64,000 nt of DNA from Misgurnus anguillicaudatus (GCF_027580225.2 NC_073355.2:17861501-17925500), one strand, 5' to 3'. Positions 27,801-31,635 are shown, counted from the first letter of the stretch. Numbers and translations are program-made. Notes: generated from the letters alone by a model not told the origin.

Positions 27801-30466
27801 GTTATAGACTTCATTTCTCTCAACTTCAAGACCCAGGTACCCAAATAAAGGAAACACTAATCAGAGCAATGGTGACTTACTTTATGAACCAGATTTACAG
27901 CAGTTCTTTAGAAGTTAAATCTATCATCCATGTAACTCTGCAAGCAAGTTGTAATTTTAGTTTTCAAACAGAGATGATGATAGTGTTCATTTAACTATGG
28001 TGATTTCATCTATTGCATTTAATAATTTGGCTTTCTTCCTCATTTTAGTATTACTTTCTCCAGAAAAAGAGTCAACAAAATAAAAATTTTAAAGGGGTCA
28101 TATTATGACATATTTTTAAGATGTAAAATAAATCTTTGCTGTCCCCAGAGTGTGTATGTGAAGTTTTAGCTCAAAATACTCCACAGCTAATTTATTATAG
28201 CATTTAAAAATTGATAATTTGTAGGCCTGAGCAAAAGTGAGCCGTTTTTGGGTGTGTCGTTTAAAATGCAAATGAGCGGATGAAGTGCAAACAGTGATCA
28301 CAATGATGGTGATTTGTTGTAATTGAAACTCAATTGTGCTGTCAAGTACTTTTTCCTTTCTCTCTTTCTCTCTGCACTATGGCAGTGCTGTGGTTGGATA
28401 TTGCAGATAAAGGGGGCGGTAATATTGTAATTTGCCATGCTACCTACCTCACAAAACAGGCAAAATCTGAACGACCTAATTTTTCACACGCTTGCAGAAA
28501 ATGGCTTACCCAAACAAAGTTACTGGGTTAATCTTGATTACATTTTCTAGGTTGATAGAAGCACTGGGGACCCAATTATAGCACTTAAAAATTGAAAAAG
28601 TCTGATTTTCACGCTATGACCCCTTTAAGACAGGAACAATTCCAAAATTGAGTTGATTTGACACGGAATGACCAGCAGGTGTTCACTATTAATGACTCAA
28701 TCACTTCATTATCTTATTAACTTTAATACTGATTTAGTGTTTTTTAACACCAATCTTGGTGTGGATTATATAAACACCGAGCAGTGTTAATTTAACACTG
28801 GTAATTTTACTGTGTATGGTCATGTAAATGCCCAGCCAGCAGTGCTTGGTGGGGCAAATGAAGGCCCCATATGGGCTTGCAATATGAGCCCCAAGCTGGT
28901 CTTGCACCCGGGATTCATGCTGGCCCCATCTGACTTAGCCCACATGAACCTTCTGTAGAAACTAAAGCCAATGTGGACTAAACCAAAGTCAAGTATGGGT
29001 GTGGTTGGGTTGAAGAAGTGATGAAGTTAATTAGATAATGAAGAGATGGACAAAGTGATGATTGACCATTAATGATAAACACCTGCTGTTAATAAACAGA
29101 ATCACTAAAGAAAGATGAACAAGAAGAGAATAAAGTTATTTTAAAAGAATAATGTTTGTTCATTGTTACCATGATTGAGAAGTGTGTGTTCAGTGTAGAG
29201 GACGGCACAGTGGGTTAGTGCGCATCATTGTTGCCTCACAGCAAAAAGGTCTCTGGTTCAATGCTTACTTGAACTGTCAGATCTTGTAGTGGTTTTATTT
29301 TGCATAACATGCAAGTTCATATGGATTTAAATAAATAAATTATATTTACCAGAGCATAGTGTGTAATTTATCTGACATGACTTTTTTTTTTCTTTTTGGC
29401 CAACAAGAAAATTTACTTAATACATTTTATTTCAATTTGGCCCAACAAGCTATTTTTAATCAAGAGACAATATTTAATTGACAGATCACTCTATTTTAAG
29501 TTCAGTGTAACATTATTAAACAAAAAAGTTTGTTTCCCCAACTTAAATTGGGCCAACTAACAATTTGAGGTGCAACGGGTCACTAGACATTTTTATGTTG
29601 GAGAGGCATATTTTTTTACAGTGTACAACAGAAATAAAATGGACTAAAAATTTAACTGAATAAGTCAAATTTAAAGGGGACATATTATGAGATTTTTTTA
29701 AAGATGTAAACTAAGTCTAAAATAGGTCTGAGCAAAAGTGTGCCGTTTTGGGTGTGTCATTTAAAATGCAAATGAGCGGATGAAGTGCAACCACTGATCA
29801 CAATGATGGTGGTTTGTTGTAATTGAAACTCAATTGTGCTGTCAAGTACTTTTTCCTTTCTCTCTTTCTCTCTGCACTATGGCTGTGCTGTGGTTGGATA
29901 GAGCAGATAAAGGGGCGGTATTACCTTATTCTGACATCACAATAAGGGCCAAATTACAATGACCTATTTTTTCACATGCTTGCAGAAAATGGTTTACCAA
30001 AACTAAGTTATTGGGTTGATCTTTTTAACATTTTCTAGGTTGATAGAAGCACTGGGGACACAATTATAGCACTTAAACATGGAAAAAGTCAGATTTTCAT
30101 AATATGTCCCCTTTAAGTAGTAATTTTATAAAGGTTTAAATGTTATGATTTCCCATAAGAATCATATACAAAATTATATGCTGACCAGAGCCATTGCTTG
30201 TATTTCTTTCTACAGATGGTGTAAAAGACTTGCATAACTCTCTAGACACAGTTACCGGTAGAACTGAACAGATGACATGTACGCCCAAAATTCTGAAGCA
30301 GTTCCTCATGGAGTTTCGGGCTTTAACTCATCACCAACAACAACAAAAAGTCTCATCGTGCTGGACCTTAGCAGCAAGAATTGTAAATGTGATCTTTATT
30401 GTTCTTTACATAATCACCATTATTGTGTCTCTGTCCATTCTTGGCAAGATTTGGTTTAAATTTTAA
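767..30466 (+). CDS. 5-HT3-receptor-like Cys-loop ligand-gated ion channel (multi-exon gene)
   Basis: Predicted subunit of a pentameric serotonin-gated cation channel at the plasma membrane. Coding exons: candidate 767-821, then 940-1124, 1226-1270, 1377-1483, 2240-2412, 2490-2647, 6086-6296, 14383-14523 and 30216-30466. All joins from 940 onward keep phase and use GT/AG sites. Visible in order: extracellular domain with WTPDIVI; Cys-loop CKMDMYTFPFDTQTC; GEWELL before M1; M1 and M2 (EKLGLKVTLLL) in exon 6086-6296; M3 in 14383-14523; M4 followed by GKIWFKF and a stop. About 423 residues are encoded from 940 onward, slightly short for the family; the M3-M4 loop (about 75 residues) is brief. 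The long introns hold THAP, P2X7-like and retroviral insertions. Divergence from HTR3A suggests a fish-specific paralogue. The ligand is not proven by sequence. Confidence 0.85.
940..1124 (+). CDS. 5-HT3-like exon: N-terminal extracellular domain
   Basis: Acceptor tttgcag ends at 939; donor gtatga starts at 1125. Encodes the N-terminal part of the ligand-binding domain (NYNDYSSAYDDLYEAF..., then RPFTENKTTVVSVFLFVTSI), matching the first beta strands of nicotinoid receptors. The exon needs one base from upstream to keep its frame. Confidence 0.75.
1226..1270 (+). CDS. 5-HT3-like 45-base exon
   Basis: A 15-codon exon (NEKAQTISTKFTMRT) between acceptor cacag (ends 1225) and donor gtaagt (1271). 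A 45-base exon at this position is typical of the nicotinoid receptor family and corresponds to the NEKNQ-like strand of 5-HT3 subunits. Confidence 0.8.
1377..1483 (+). CDS. 5-HT3-like exon with WTPDIVI motif
   Basis: Acceptor ttgcag ends at 1376; donor gtgaga starts at 1484. Encodes HWDATISWNPDLF through FFWTPDIVIIE, the conserved W-x-P-D core of the ligand-binding domain. Ends with two bases of a split codon that joins the exon at 2240 in frame. Confidence 0.85.
1484..2239 (+). other. 5-HT3-like intron
   Basis: AT-rich intron. No repeat family or internal gene was recognised. Confidence 0.6.
2240..2412 (+). CDS. 5-HT3-like exon with the Cys-loop
   Basis: Acceptor catttag ends at 2239; donor gtaaaa starts at 2413. 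Contains CKMDMYTFPFDTQTC: two cysteines 13 residues apart with the FPFD signature that defines Cys-loop channels. Confidence 0.9.
2490..2647 (+). CDS. 5-HT3-like exon with GEWELL motif
   Basis: Acceptor cccacag ends at 2489; donor gtacag starts at 2648. Contains GEWELL, a conserved tract upstream of M1. Ends IIYQ and joins ITIKRKP of the next exon, reproducing the pre-M1 pattern of the family. Confidence 0.8.
2648..3181 (+). other. 5-HT3-like intron, repeat-derived
   Basis: Holds a short irregular tagtat/acagtat-rich tract (about 2770-2840) and, near 3105-3120, gatgaaaccgtctata. The latter resembles the end of the TATAGACGGTTTCA-type MITE at 32944-33211. No coding signal. The last 8 bases (attttaag, 3174-3181) are the target duplication of the next element. 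Confidence 0.45.
3182..4233. mobile_element. hAT-type fold-back element, copy 1
   Basis: A long, imperfect inverted repeat centred near 3650. Termini CAGAGGTGTAAAA and (reverse complement) CAAAGGTGTAAAA are flanked by the 8-bp duplication ATTTTAAG at 3174-3181 and 4234-4241. An 8-bp duplication plus CA(G/A)-GGTG ends indicates a hAT-superfamily, non-autonomous element. ORFs in both arms mirror each other and are not genes. Confidence 0.8.
4407..6041. mobile_element. hAT-type fold-back element, copy 2 (carries a nested MITE)
   Basis: Same family as 3182-4233. Termini CAGAGGCGGACAATCC in inverted orientation, with an exact 8-bp duplication GGTTTTGA at 4399-4406 and 6042-6049. The left arm is split by a TTAA MITE (4528-5070). 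It lies just upstream of receptor exon 6086-6296. Confidence 0.85.
4528..5070. mobile_element. TTAA MITE (GGGGTCATATTATGA subfamily) nested in the fold-back element
   Basis: Starts TTAAAGGGGTCATATTATGA and ends gctatggcccctttaa, bounded by TTAA on both sides. No internal coding sequence. Interrupts the left arm of copy 2 of the fold-back element, so it is the younger insertion. Confidence 0.75.
6086..6296 (+). CDS. 5-HT3-like exon encoding M1 and M2
   Basis: Acceptor attgcag ends at 6085; donor gtaagt starts at 6297. Encodes the pre-M1 KRKP, M1 (LYIINLIFPVFCFLVLDVAS) and M2 (KLGLKVTLLLSISVLLLI), then LPSTASQMPLIG. M2 lines the pore. The segment follows the 5-HT3 pattern of KxTLLL and a downstream D-x-LP. 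Confidence 0.9.
6297..6605 (+). other. 5-HT3-like intron, start of the 8-kb intron
   Basis: AT-rich, no coding signal. The tract tgtcagggttgcggacgg near 6541 looks like a repeat fragment of unknown family. Confidence 0.4.
6606..7039. mobile_element. TTAA MITE (GGGGACATATTATGA subfamily), forward copy
   Basis: Bounded by TTAA at 6606-6609 and 7036-7039. Begins AGGGGACATATTATGAAAAT and ends with the inverted form. One arm of a head-to-head pair with 7047-7492. Confidence 0.8.
7047..7492. mobile_element. TTAA MITE (GGGGACATATTATGA subfamily), reverse copy
   Basis: Same family as 6606-7039 but opposite orientation, separated from it by only 7 bases (acaaatt region). Together they form a near-perfect inverted repeat of about 890 bp. 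Confidence 0.8.
7568..8552. mobile_element. TTAA MITE (GGGGTCATATTATGA subfamily) interrupted by a second MITE
   Basis: Outer element bounded by TTAA at 7568-7571 and 8549-8552, similar to 4528-5070. A MITE of the GGGGACATATTATGA subfamily (7742-8187) is inserted at an internal TTAA (in the segment gtgtgacatttaaaatgcaa). Confidence 0.75.
7742..8187. mobile_element. TTAA MITE nested inside 7568-8552
   Basis: Complete forward copy with TTAA at both ends (7742-7745 and 8184-8187). Its host MITE is continuous if it is removed, which shows that TTAA is the duplicated target. Confidence 0.8.
8578..8991 (+). mobile_element. 414-bp TIR element carrying a THAP exon
   Basis: Left end TATAGACCCCTTCACAGTT and right end aaccttgaaggggtctata are inverted copies. 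Between them lies one THAP-like exon with a good splice donor. This looks like an internal deletion derivative of a THAP-encoding DNA transposon. The target duplication cannot be separated from the TA-rich termini, so the superfamily is open (a 2-bp-TSD group is one possibility). Confidence 0.6.
8685..8865 (+). pseudogene. THAP-type zinc-finger exon (isolated, likely relic)
   Basis: ATG at 8685 opens MPSCVVGFENRTRSV; the exon later reads RADWDNANIKEACVCSAHF and ends at a consensus donor (gtaagt at 8866). The THAP pattern is C-x2-4-C ... C-x2-H, with a DNA-binding C2CH finger. Here the final C-x2-H (CSAH) is present, but the expected second cysteine is phenylalanine in CVVGF. No downstream exons were found inside the element, so it is probably non-functional. 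Confidence 0.6.
9011..9054 (+). mobile_element. left piece of a MITE split by the THAP/P2X7 element
   Basis: Starts TTAAAGGGGACATATTATGA and breaks off at ccatgtttaa. The remainder of the same MITE resumes at 12844. TTAA at 9051-9054 is one copy of the target of the inserted element. Confidence 0.85.
9383..11086 (+). CDS. THAP-domain protein, three exons, inside the TTAA element
   Basis: Exons 9383-9701, 10099-10164 and 10878-11086 join in phase (donors gtaaga, gtcagt; acceptors ctcacag, tttaaag) to give about 197 residues. The N-terminal THAP finger shows CFVTGC (C-x4-C), a W in KQWLRAI, then RVCSLH (C-x2-H), and ends AIPSIC, matching the AVPTIF box of THAP domains. A basic stretch (KKMQKKGKKR) follows, then a C-terminal exon including KQWVLKKSFIPHTTQFVDEL of unknown function. 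THAP domains bind DNA and occur in transposases and host factors. A role as a DNA-binding protein of the element is inferred. A possible additional exon near 10244 would introduce a stop and was left out. Confidence 0.7.
11142..11170. repeat. (AAT)n microsatellite
   Basis: Run of taataa units just after the THAP stop codon. Confidence 0.8.
11386..11391 (+). terminator. polyadenylation signal of the THAP gene
   Basis: AATAAA about 300 bases after the stop of the THAP gene, in an AT-rich 3' region. Confidence 0.45.
11667..11672 (-). terminator. polyadenylation signal of the P2X7-like gene
   Basis: AATAAA on the - strand (tttatt on +), about 50 bases past the stop codon at 11722. Confidence 0.45.
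11722..12196 (-). CDS. P2X7 receptor C-terminal (ballast) domain-like protein
   Basis: Exons 12196-11999 and 11880-11722 join in phase (donor gtgagt, acceptor tttttag), giving about 118 residues from ATG 12196. The first exon shows WWCERSRCAPMDTERESYCC, a cysteine cluster like the C-x-C-x2-C ... CC metal-binding part of the P2X7 cytoplasmic domain. The second ends DLFYLPVFVVQDIRRRYP then HYSDYK, matching the LPS-x(5)-IR-x(3)-FP-x(4)-YSGFK-like end of that domain. No channel part is present and the middle of the domain is short. Such stand-alone domains are known in fish; their function is not known. It converges on the THAP gene in the same TTAA element. A tandem duplication upstream disrupts the likely original start at 12446. 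Confidence 0.65.
12097..12420. repeat. tandem duplication at the 5' end of the P2X7-like gene
   Basis: Two units of about 160 bp (about 12097-12260 and 12261-12420) share ggcgcaca(g/a)cgagagc, ccaccagaccggcccca and gccgc(g/a)(g/a)tggcagcctcttg. On the - strand the distal unit starts in frame from an ATG at 12446 (AEGDFVAQDDLLLESDGRG), but hits a stop at the unit junction. The proximal unit lacks one base (ggtacc versus ggttacc). The original N-terminus is therefore no longer continuous. Confidence 0.65.
12844..13247 (+). mobile_element. right piece of the MITE split by the THAP/P2X7 element
   Basis: Continues the MITE from 9054 (tgctataattgtgttcccag...) and ends cataatatgtcccctttaa with TTAA at 13244-13247. 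Confidence 0.85.
13248..13750 (+). other. 5-HT3-like intron
   Basis: AT-rich, no gene. Parts (ttgtgatctgtgtttgctttagttgggcccttgactc) recur near 16530-16590 and 63650-63690, suggesting an old repeat. Confidence 0.4.
13751..14223. mobile_element. TTAA MITE (GGGGTCATATGATGA subfamily)
   Basis: TTAA at both ends; starts AGGGGTCATATGATGAAAAT, ends catcatatgacccctttaa. Contains an internal duplication of about 110 bp (ggacttgacagcacaa ... atttgcattttaaaaaacac twice). Sister copies lie at 15885-16357 and 63143-63615. Confidence 0.8.
14383..14523 (+). CDS. 5-HT3-like exon encoding M3
   Basis: Acceptor gttacag ends at 14382; donor gtaagt starts at 14524. Encodes GIYCIGIFSLIGISILETIF, the third membrane segment, and the start of the cytoplasmic loop (KGEETKPVTPTENEVD). 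Confidence 0.85.
14588..14726. mobile_element. hAT MITE fragment (cctggtcctggagggccac family)
   Basis: Contains gcaggggtgagcattcctgg, tcctggagggccactgccct and aatcaaacacacctga. This recurs at 35826, 50450, 54558, 55012 and 60540. The right end is incomplete or diverged. Confidence 0.6.
14811..15257. mobile_element. TTAA MITE, reverse copy with an A-to-G cluster
   Basis: TTAA at 14811-14814 and 15254-15257. Nearly identical to 7047-7492 except for 15168-15228, where 14 adenines of the sibling copies are guanine on the + strand and no other change occurs. Confidence 0.85.
15258..15884 (+). other. 5-HT3-like intron with a (gtgttaa)-rich repeat
   Basis: No gene. At 15470-15600 lies gtgttaaattaattc/gtgttaaagcaacac, a fragment of a gtgttaa-rich repeat also seen near 28735, 35680, 39610, 59265 and 62970. 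Confidence 0.45.
15885..16357. mobile_element. TTAA MITE (GGGGTCATATGATGA subfamily)
   Basis: TTAA at 15885-15888 and 16354-16357. Same internal duplication as 13751-14223. Confidence 0.8.
16358..16981 (+). other. 5-HT3-like intron up to the retrovirus
   Basis: AT-rich, no gene recognised. Ends with ATGC (16978-16981), the target duplication of the retrovirus. Confidence 0.5.
16982..18311 (-). repeat. 3' LTR of the retrovirus
   Basis: 1,330 bp, apparently identical to 26191-27520. On the - strand it begins TGTAGGGCAG and ends CCTTACA. Confidence 0.95.
17605..17610 (-). terminator. retroviral polyadenylation signal (3' LTR)
   Basis: AATAAA on the - strand, about 200 bases downstream of the LTR TATA box, as expected near the end of R. 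Confidence 0.5.
18312..18325 (-). other. polypurine tract
   Basis: The - strand reads CAGGGGTGGAGTTA directly before the 3' LTR. It is short and interrupted but in the correct place for priming plus-strand synthesis. Confidence 0.6.
18401..20449 (-). CDS. env: retroviral envelope glycoprotein
   Basis: 682-residue ORF. It is cysteine-rich with many N-x-S/T sites. A furin-type site RSKR at residues 259-262 separates surface from transmembrane subunit; DLLGNLAGLFGSVNS follows and may be the fusion region. A C-terminal membrane anchor lies near residues 631-655 (GCVIGSGFILMFTI), with a short cytoplasmic tail. No gammaretrovirus-type CX6CC motif was seen. The ORF starts at ATG 20449 without an evident signal peptide. 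A short ORF in another frame overlaps its start, so the true N-terminus may be upstream through splicing, or be lost. A splice acceptor candidate (ctgtttcag) ends at 20598. Confidence 0.9.
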   Translation of the reverse strand: MTISPREIVTWPPGIMPEPNCATKICCKVGSNYPPIVNISGDTPASLYSHNITAWYQLKIEPGATIGSMRTLYEKSNNGTDPKICYSIKDLEPAVYRCTHTETLNSTHMSFADYKFNLTSYVSDDTDPKTFIWTSRKEGTYCVGKCESDVNSYTSPQNCTWTIKHCFNLTTCGYSKPKQCPKLYPIPPGGFIKGNINKTLLHNVNLVMTHVTYNISNILSAYVNHCSTGDKTYAWLQSRIDDLISDYKGRLAVRIPPVRSKRDLLGNLAGLFGSVNSIANTYKITGQSQFSTWLANQVATGFQHLSNSNENIIKAVRSEAQALLLFSHTLFNQTRTIERDLACRSYAQDLFTVARQEILDLRLLKTPRHALNDLIEILDLHRWFASEKMKDIKYSELLSTLMLYNGNECAGCIGFFVSFPLIHPDQIFQNSTTIRSIGMVVKNQIIKWDHLTGYMTLKRNETLFTTRTCCHETSSYVICTCNTLQPFSPNDTKLINVQSLHGHADAVQVSQSQWCVISEMNSFTYGGLTCPSNHTFCLEVTEDFSMGQINILGRIPLDIDVSPWWEDTFYEHSTQTLTETMELVQRTILQTEYHLNQAQVETNLAKGTAKLLSSSSTRSAQYVYTWWDWVFRGCVIGSGFILMFTILQCCYFRYMIRSLKESINNVLTLGPLQVPAFQRLLQ
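20433..20615 (-). CDS. short ORF overlapping the env start (leader or accessory frame)
   Basis: Reads from ATG 20576 (METERKEGVRAHLHR...) downstream of the likely env splice acceptor and ends 17 bases inside env in another frame. It is hydrophilic, not signal-peptide-like. It could be a small accessory frame, an upstream ORF, or a frame-shifted remnant of the env leader. Confidence 0.35.
   Translation of the reverse strand, partial: SLSLFQGGHSDPMETERKEGVRAHLHRLGPKGITCTHPEMWEMGLEIGKGAIHIIHDNLA
20646..22508 (-). CDS. pol: pol, second part: RNase H and integrase
   Basis: 620 codons. RNase H: D64 in YIDGSR, E near 108, D128 in TDSRYA, D200. Integrase zinc finger H283, H287, C314, C317. Catalytic core D349 (LQLDF), D409 (ESDQGTH), E445 (MVERANR), with exactly 35 residues between the last two (DX35E). 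The C-terminal part holds the usual basic DNA-binding domain and ends just before env. It is not in the frame of the preceding RT part; the switch falls in 22474-22516 at the run AAAAAGGGG. The annotated start is a GTG and is not an initiation site. Confidence 0.95.
   Translation of the reverse strand: MSSQRLARWLTDIQSRDITTENTRILPHILGDIDGHPHTCLPEKEVPSPVYDHEIPGQTHVYIDGSRFKQNDHFNTGCAVWTPSFPESNAQRQVLIKLPSNMSAQEAELVALLEAIKAHSEPVCIQTDSRYAFGVVHDFMTQWQMRKFLTSAGTPVKHFNTISAIWNAVTTRESPISVVKVRAHINKNPNVHEQNNNIVDQLAKLAAIKGDIWDEKPYAKISAIQTTPIDLKQYQQSLWASEGELMSHLKQDQLITVNEGIVLRDGKYVVPEALQKPIIKLYHDYSHVSSDKTLQLIKRQFWWQGMTADIDRWCSTCIVCATVNQGKPGRTNLRRPEPPKGPWESLQLDFIGPLPSARGGYRYCLVIIDKFSKWVDAIPTRNNTATTVARLLANQIIPLWGAPIQIESDQGTHFTGQIMKDMNKMLNIKQKFHIPYRPQSSGMVERANRSIKEAITKQIVQHQNKWIDALPTVLTILRATPSKATGISPYELMTGRVMKLPIDSEISPADLGHLMVATQQTVLKQLQERLKVLQAQAVLRQQQSDLNNDTQFNPTFKTKFAKGDMVMIRVFVKQNAFSPKWHGPYEIKATCNSAVAVSIRGKLRWYHMSQCKLFKGLTNN
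22474..24192 (-). CDS. pol: pol, first part: protease and reverse transcriptase
   Basis: In the same frame as gag, directly after the UAG at 24201-24199. Protease active site DTGA at residues 32-35 and a GMDIM flap-partner region near 95-99. RT shows VLDIKNGFW (D264), LRMPQGM (297-300) and YVDD (327-330), then the thumb and connection. It terminates at 22474 because of the frame break before RNase H. It was probably made as a Gag-Pol read-through product. Confidence 0.95.
   Translation of the reverse strand: MASAAVGSIITSGNRIKIRASIGGQLANILIDTGAACSCTNIPFPLTTETIQIKGIGDTLMTATKTQPVLIDLGVAVLKESFWYLPNNSEGTVMGMDIMKKHGFVIHCFEKQIELQTNKATKQSLPLKKAKIMSISSTDPVQLLIDKHKDVWATHEHDCGLIDFEIGIEGEPPPPQKQYRIKPEAEAAVHEIVKQLEMRQIVRRCSSTTNSPCLPVPKPNGKWRLCIDYQRLNRVIPKATAIVANPSTILTQISTNATWFTVLDIKNGFWSIKVKREDQWKLAFTVNQIQYSWLRMPQGMHNSPAIFHRAVADVLEPLLRKGQVVHYVDDILIATEGSLENHLKMVDKVLQTLGEAGFKLNKEKAQIAQKEVHYLGYTLTQSHRALTEDRRKCIAELPRPHTLNALQKVLGTANYLRDFIPDFAKTATPVYALLKGKTKPSDVLEWTEEHEQAFTNLKQRLCSAPALGLPNPEKPFHLQVDAYEDTLSGVVAQEHGGKLRPIAYYSRKKSPVEQGFDPCTQHVLAVHWMINTTEPIVGFQSIIIHTVHTPVQMLLQGRIKRGVISKTCQMVN
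24199..24201 (-). other. gag UAG stop, candidate read-through site
   Basis: The - strand context is CAA TAG GGG. Gag and pol are in the same frame on either side, as in gammaretroviruses, which suppress a UAG with a downstream pseudoknot. The pseudoknot was not modelled here. Confidence 0.65.
24199..25374 (-). CDS. gag: gag, main part (capsid-nucleocapsid)
   Basis: 391 codons open in this frame; the first codon listed is GTG and is not a start. A proline/arginine-rich region lies near residues 38-70. A capsid-like helical region follows, with a major-homology-like tract around LAREPFEVYAERL. Near the C-terminus is one CCHC zinc knuckle (CHFCKKNNHTVQNC) for RNA packaging. It ends at the UAG shared with pol. 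Confidence 0.9.
   Translation of the reverse strand: MAAVKKAVINSVGNTQDDSDDEDNALIENMQNNVAAQEPAPIRRERSPEPVSNRANEQRGRSPIRTRNKTGTIVKKSVNVAVLKTLTNAEDEVTTISRPLTCEECSRHKEVVGVMPRRGPFQPYWDNLLLQASVYNLELRDVWQIALLTIPNELKSKMPENLRSGEIVIKGEGERETDVYERLKAALMDLRGPTHAEWNKILELKQLAREPFEVYAERLWVAFKEHSGVENAERDQEVLLQIIKNNAGTHIARALMHGAEPPENTYRALVDWASKIESRLKQNQPHPVATTQWTAEGNGNKFQSQPRCHFCKKNNHTVQNCFRLKLANDNQTTLSQSDKRTLEQLKQLIDEQKSLTNNGRQVDKKISTANDTKKGLRAEIQNLLEKYMDEQ
25361..25843 (-). CDS. gag: gag, N-terminal part (matrix-like)
   Basis: 160 codons from ATG 25843 (MAFQGDDSES...). It includes a basic region, a coiled-coil-like segment (LRTQIDASLFEKQ...LEAQIKKLENKL) and ends in a frame different from the capsid ORF. The frames overlap by about 70 bases, and the likely break is near a TTTT run at about 25380. 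It is probably one gag gene with a single-base indel, unless a +1 shift is used. Confidence 0.85.
   Translation of the reverse strand: MAFQGDDSESVDKEIMDSLAIRIKPLLMSLHSEGMEITWTNEQILSWYSTKGRKLENKRKFRKISVAIVYQLRRNDLATITETNQMIAGIRELEKARSDELKKLRTQIDASLFEKQTWVRQGGALEAQIKKLENKLKLDKEYTKALERWLRRCGFSCGCC
25844..26169 (-). other. retroviral 5' leader
   Basis: About 325 bases between the primer site and gag. It includes a 20-bp tandem duplication (cgttctggtgtacacgtcac at 26110-26129 and 26131-26150). The packaging signal and splice donor were not identified. Confidence 0.6.
26170..26187 (-). other. primer-binding site, tRNA-Trp
   Basis: The - strand reads TGGTGACCCCGACGTGAT just after the 5' LTR, complementary to the 3' end of vertebrate tRNA-Trp(CCA) (ATCACGTCGGGGTCACCA) over 18 bases. 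Two bases (ct) separate it from the LTR end. Confidence 0.85.
26191..27520 (-). repeat. 5' LTR of the retrovirus
   Basis: 1,330 bp. U3 runs from 27520 to about 26995; R and U5 together are unusually long, at about 800 bp. Confidence 0.95.
27019..27025 (-). promoter_or_regulatory. LTR TATA box
   Basis: The - strand reads TATATAA within ggtgtatataaggaacattg, the best core promoter in the 5' LTR. Confidence 0.6.
27525..28088 (+). other. 5-HT3-like intron
   Basis: AT-rich, no gene recognised. Confidence 0.5.
28089..28628. mobile_element. TTAA MITE (GGGGTCATATTATGA subfamily)
   Basis: TTAA at both ends; close to 4528-5070. Ends cacgctatgacccctttaa. Confidence 0.8.
28629..29670 (+). other. 5-HT3-like intron, mixed repeats
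   Basis: No gene. The gtgttaa-rich repeat lies at about 28730-28810. A SINE-like piece is annotated at 29195-29275. Confidence 0.45.
29195..29275 (+). repeat. SINE-like fragment
   Basis: ggcacagtgggttagtgcgc followed by gcctcacagcaaaaaggtc and ctggttcaatgc resembles the A-box/B-box layout of a common cyprinid tRNA-like SINE. Short and diverged. Confidence 0.45.
29671..30116. mobile_element. TTAA MITE (GGGGACATATTATGA subfamily), reverse copy
   Basis: TTAA at 29671-29674 and 30113-30116; ends 100 bases upstream of the last receptor exon. Confidence 0.8.
30216..30466 (+). CDS. 5-HT3-like last exon encoding M4
   Basis: Acceptor ctttctacag ends at 30215. Encodes the end of the M3-M4 loop (DLHNSLDTVTGRTEQ... 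then FLMEFRALTHHQQQQ), M4 (IVNVIFIVLYIITIIVSLSI) and a short tail to TAA at 30464-30466, as expected for the family. Confidence 0.9.
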
Positions 30467-30852
30467 AAGGGACATTTCACAAGTTTTTTTAGGATGTCAA
30501 ATAAATATTTTGTGTCCCAAGTGTAAATATGTGAAGTTTTAACTCAAAATACCATTTAGATCAGATTTAAAAACATTTAAAATATTAAAATTGCCACTTT
30601 GTAGCTGTGAGAAAAGTTTACTGTTTTGGGTGAGTCCTTTTAAATGCAAATGAACTGATCTCTGAACTAAATGCCTTCTGACATCACAAGGAAAGCCAGA
30701 TTTCAATTACCTATTTTGTCAAATGCTTGCAGAGAATGGTTTAACAAAACTAAGTTACTGGGTTGATCTTTTTCACATTTTCTAGGTTGATAGAAGCACT
30801 GGGGACACAATTATATCACTTAAACATGATTGTCATGATATGTCACCTTTAA
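30467..30852. mobile_element. degenerate TTAA MITE in the receptor 3' flank
   Basis: Begins just past the stop codon with aaaagggacatttcac and ends gatatgtcacctttaa. Internal tctaggttgatagaagcactgg identifies the family. It may supply part of the 3' UTR. Confidence 0.6.
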
Positions 30853-31188
30853 CATAATTTTATACGGGGGTCTTCAACCTTTCAGGACGTGTTTGGCCCA
30901 GTCCCCTCCACATCCATAGTGACATAATGTGCTGCGTAAAGATAGTGTGCATATTAAACATTAAAGGGAAAGTTTACTGAGAACGTTAGAGAAACAATCC
31001 AGATTAACACTTATGGGGCGGTTTTTCGGACAGGGTTTAGATTAATCTAGCACTGGACTTAGATTTAATAGGACATTTAAGTAGTTTTTACAAACAATTC
31101 TTACAAAAACAATACTGGTGTGCATCTTCACACAAAACAAGGCACAGATTTAGGATATGTCAGTACAAGTTTTTTTTTTTTTTTTTTT
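30853..31188. other. non-coding 3' flank
   Basis: No gene. The piece cattaaagggaaagtttactg near 30960 resembles another TTAA MITE end. A poly-T run of about 20 ends at 31190. Confidence 0.4.
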
Positions 31189-31635
31189 TTAAAGGGGACA
31201 TATTATGAAAATCTGACTTTTTCCATGTTTGGGTGCTGTGGTTGTGTCCCCGGTGCTTCTATCAACCTAGAGGATGTTAAGGGGATCGGCCCAGTGGCTT
31301 GGTTTTGGTAGGCCATTTTCTGCAGGCATGTGAAAAAGTGGGTCATTGTAATTTGGCCCTTATTGTGATGTCAGAATAAGGTAATACCGCCCCCTTTATC
31401 TGCACTATCCAACCATAGCACAACCATTTAGTATGGAGAGAAAGAGAGAGATAAAATATTTGACAGCACAATAGAGTTTCAATTGCAACAAACAACCATC
31501 ATTGTGATCAGTGGTTGCACTTCATCCGCTCATTTGCATTTTAAATGACACACCCAAAACGGCACATTTTTGCTCAGACCTATTTTAGACTTAGTTTACA
31601 TATTAAAAAAAAACCTCATAATATGTCCCCTTTAA
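31189..31635. mobile_element. TTAA MITE, forward copy with an A-to-G cluster
   Basis: TTAA at 31189-31192 and 31632-31635. Matches 62492 onward and 6606-7039 except for 22 A-to-G differences, all on the + strand, between 31231 and 31340. Confidence 0.85.
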
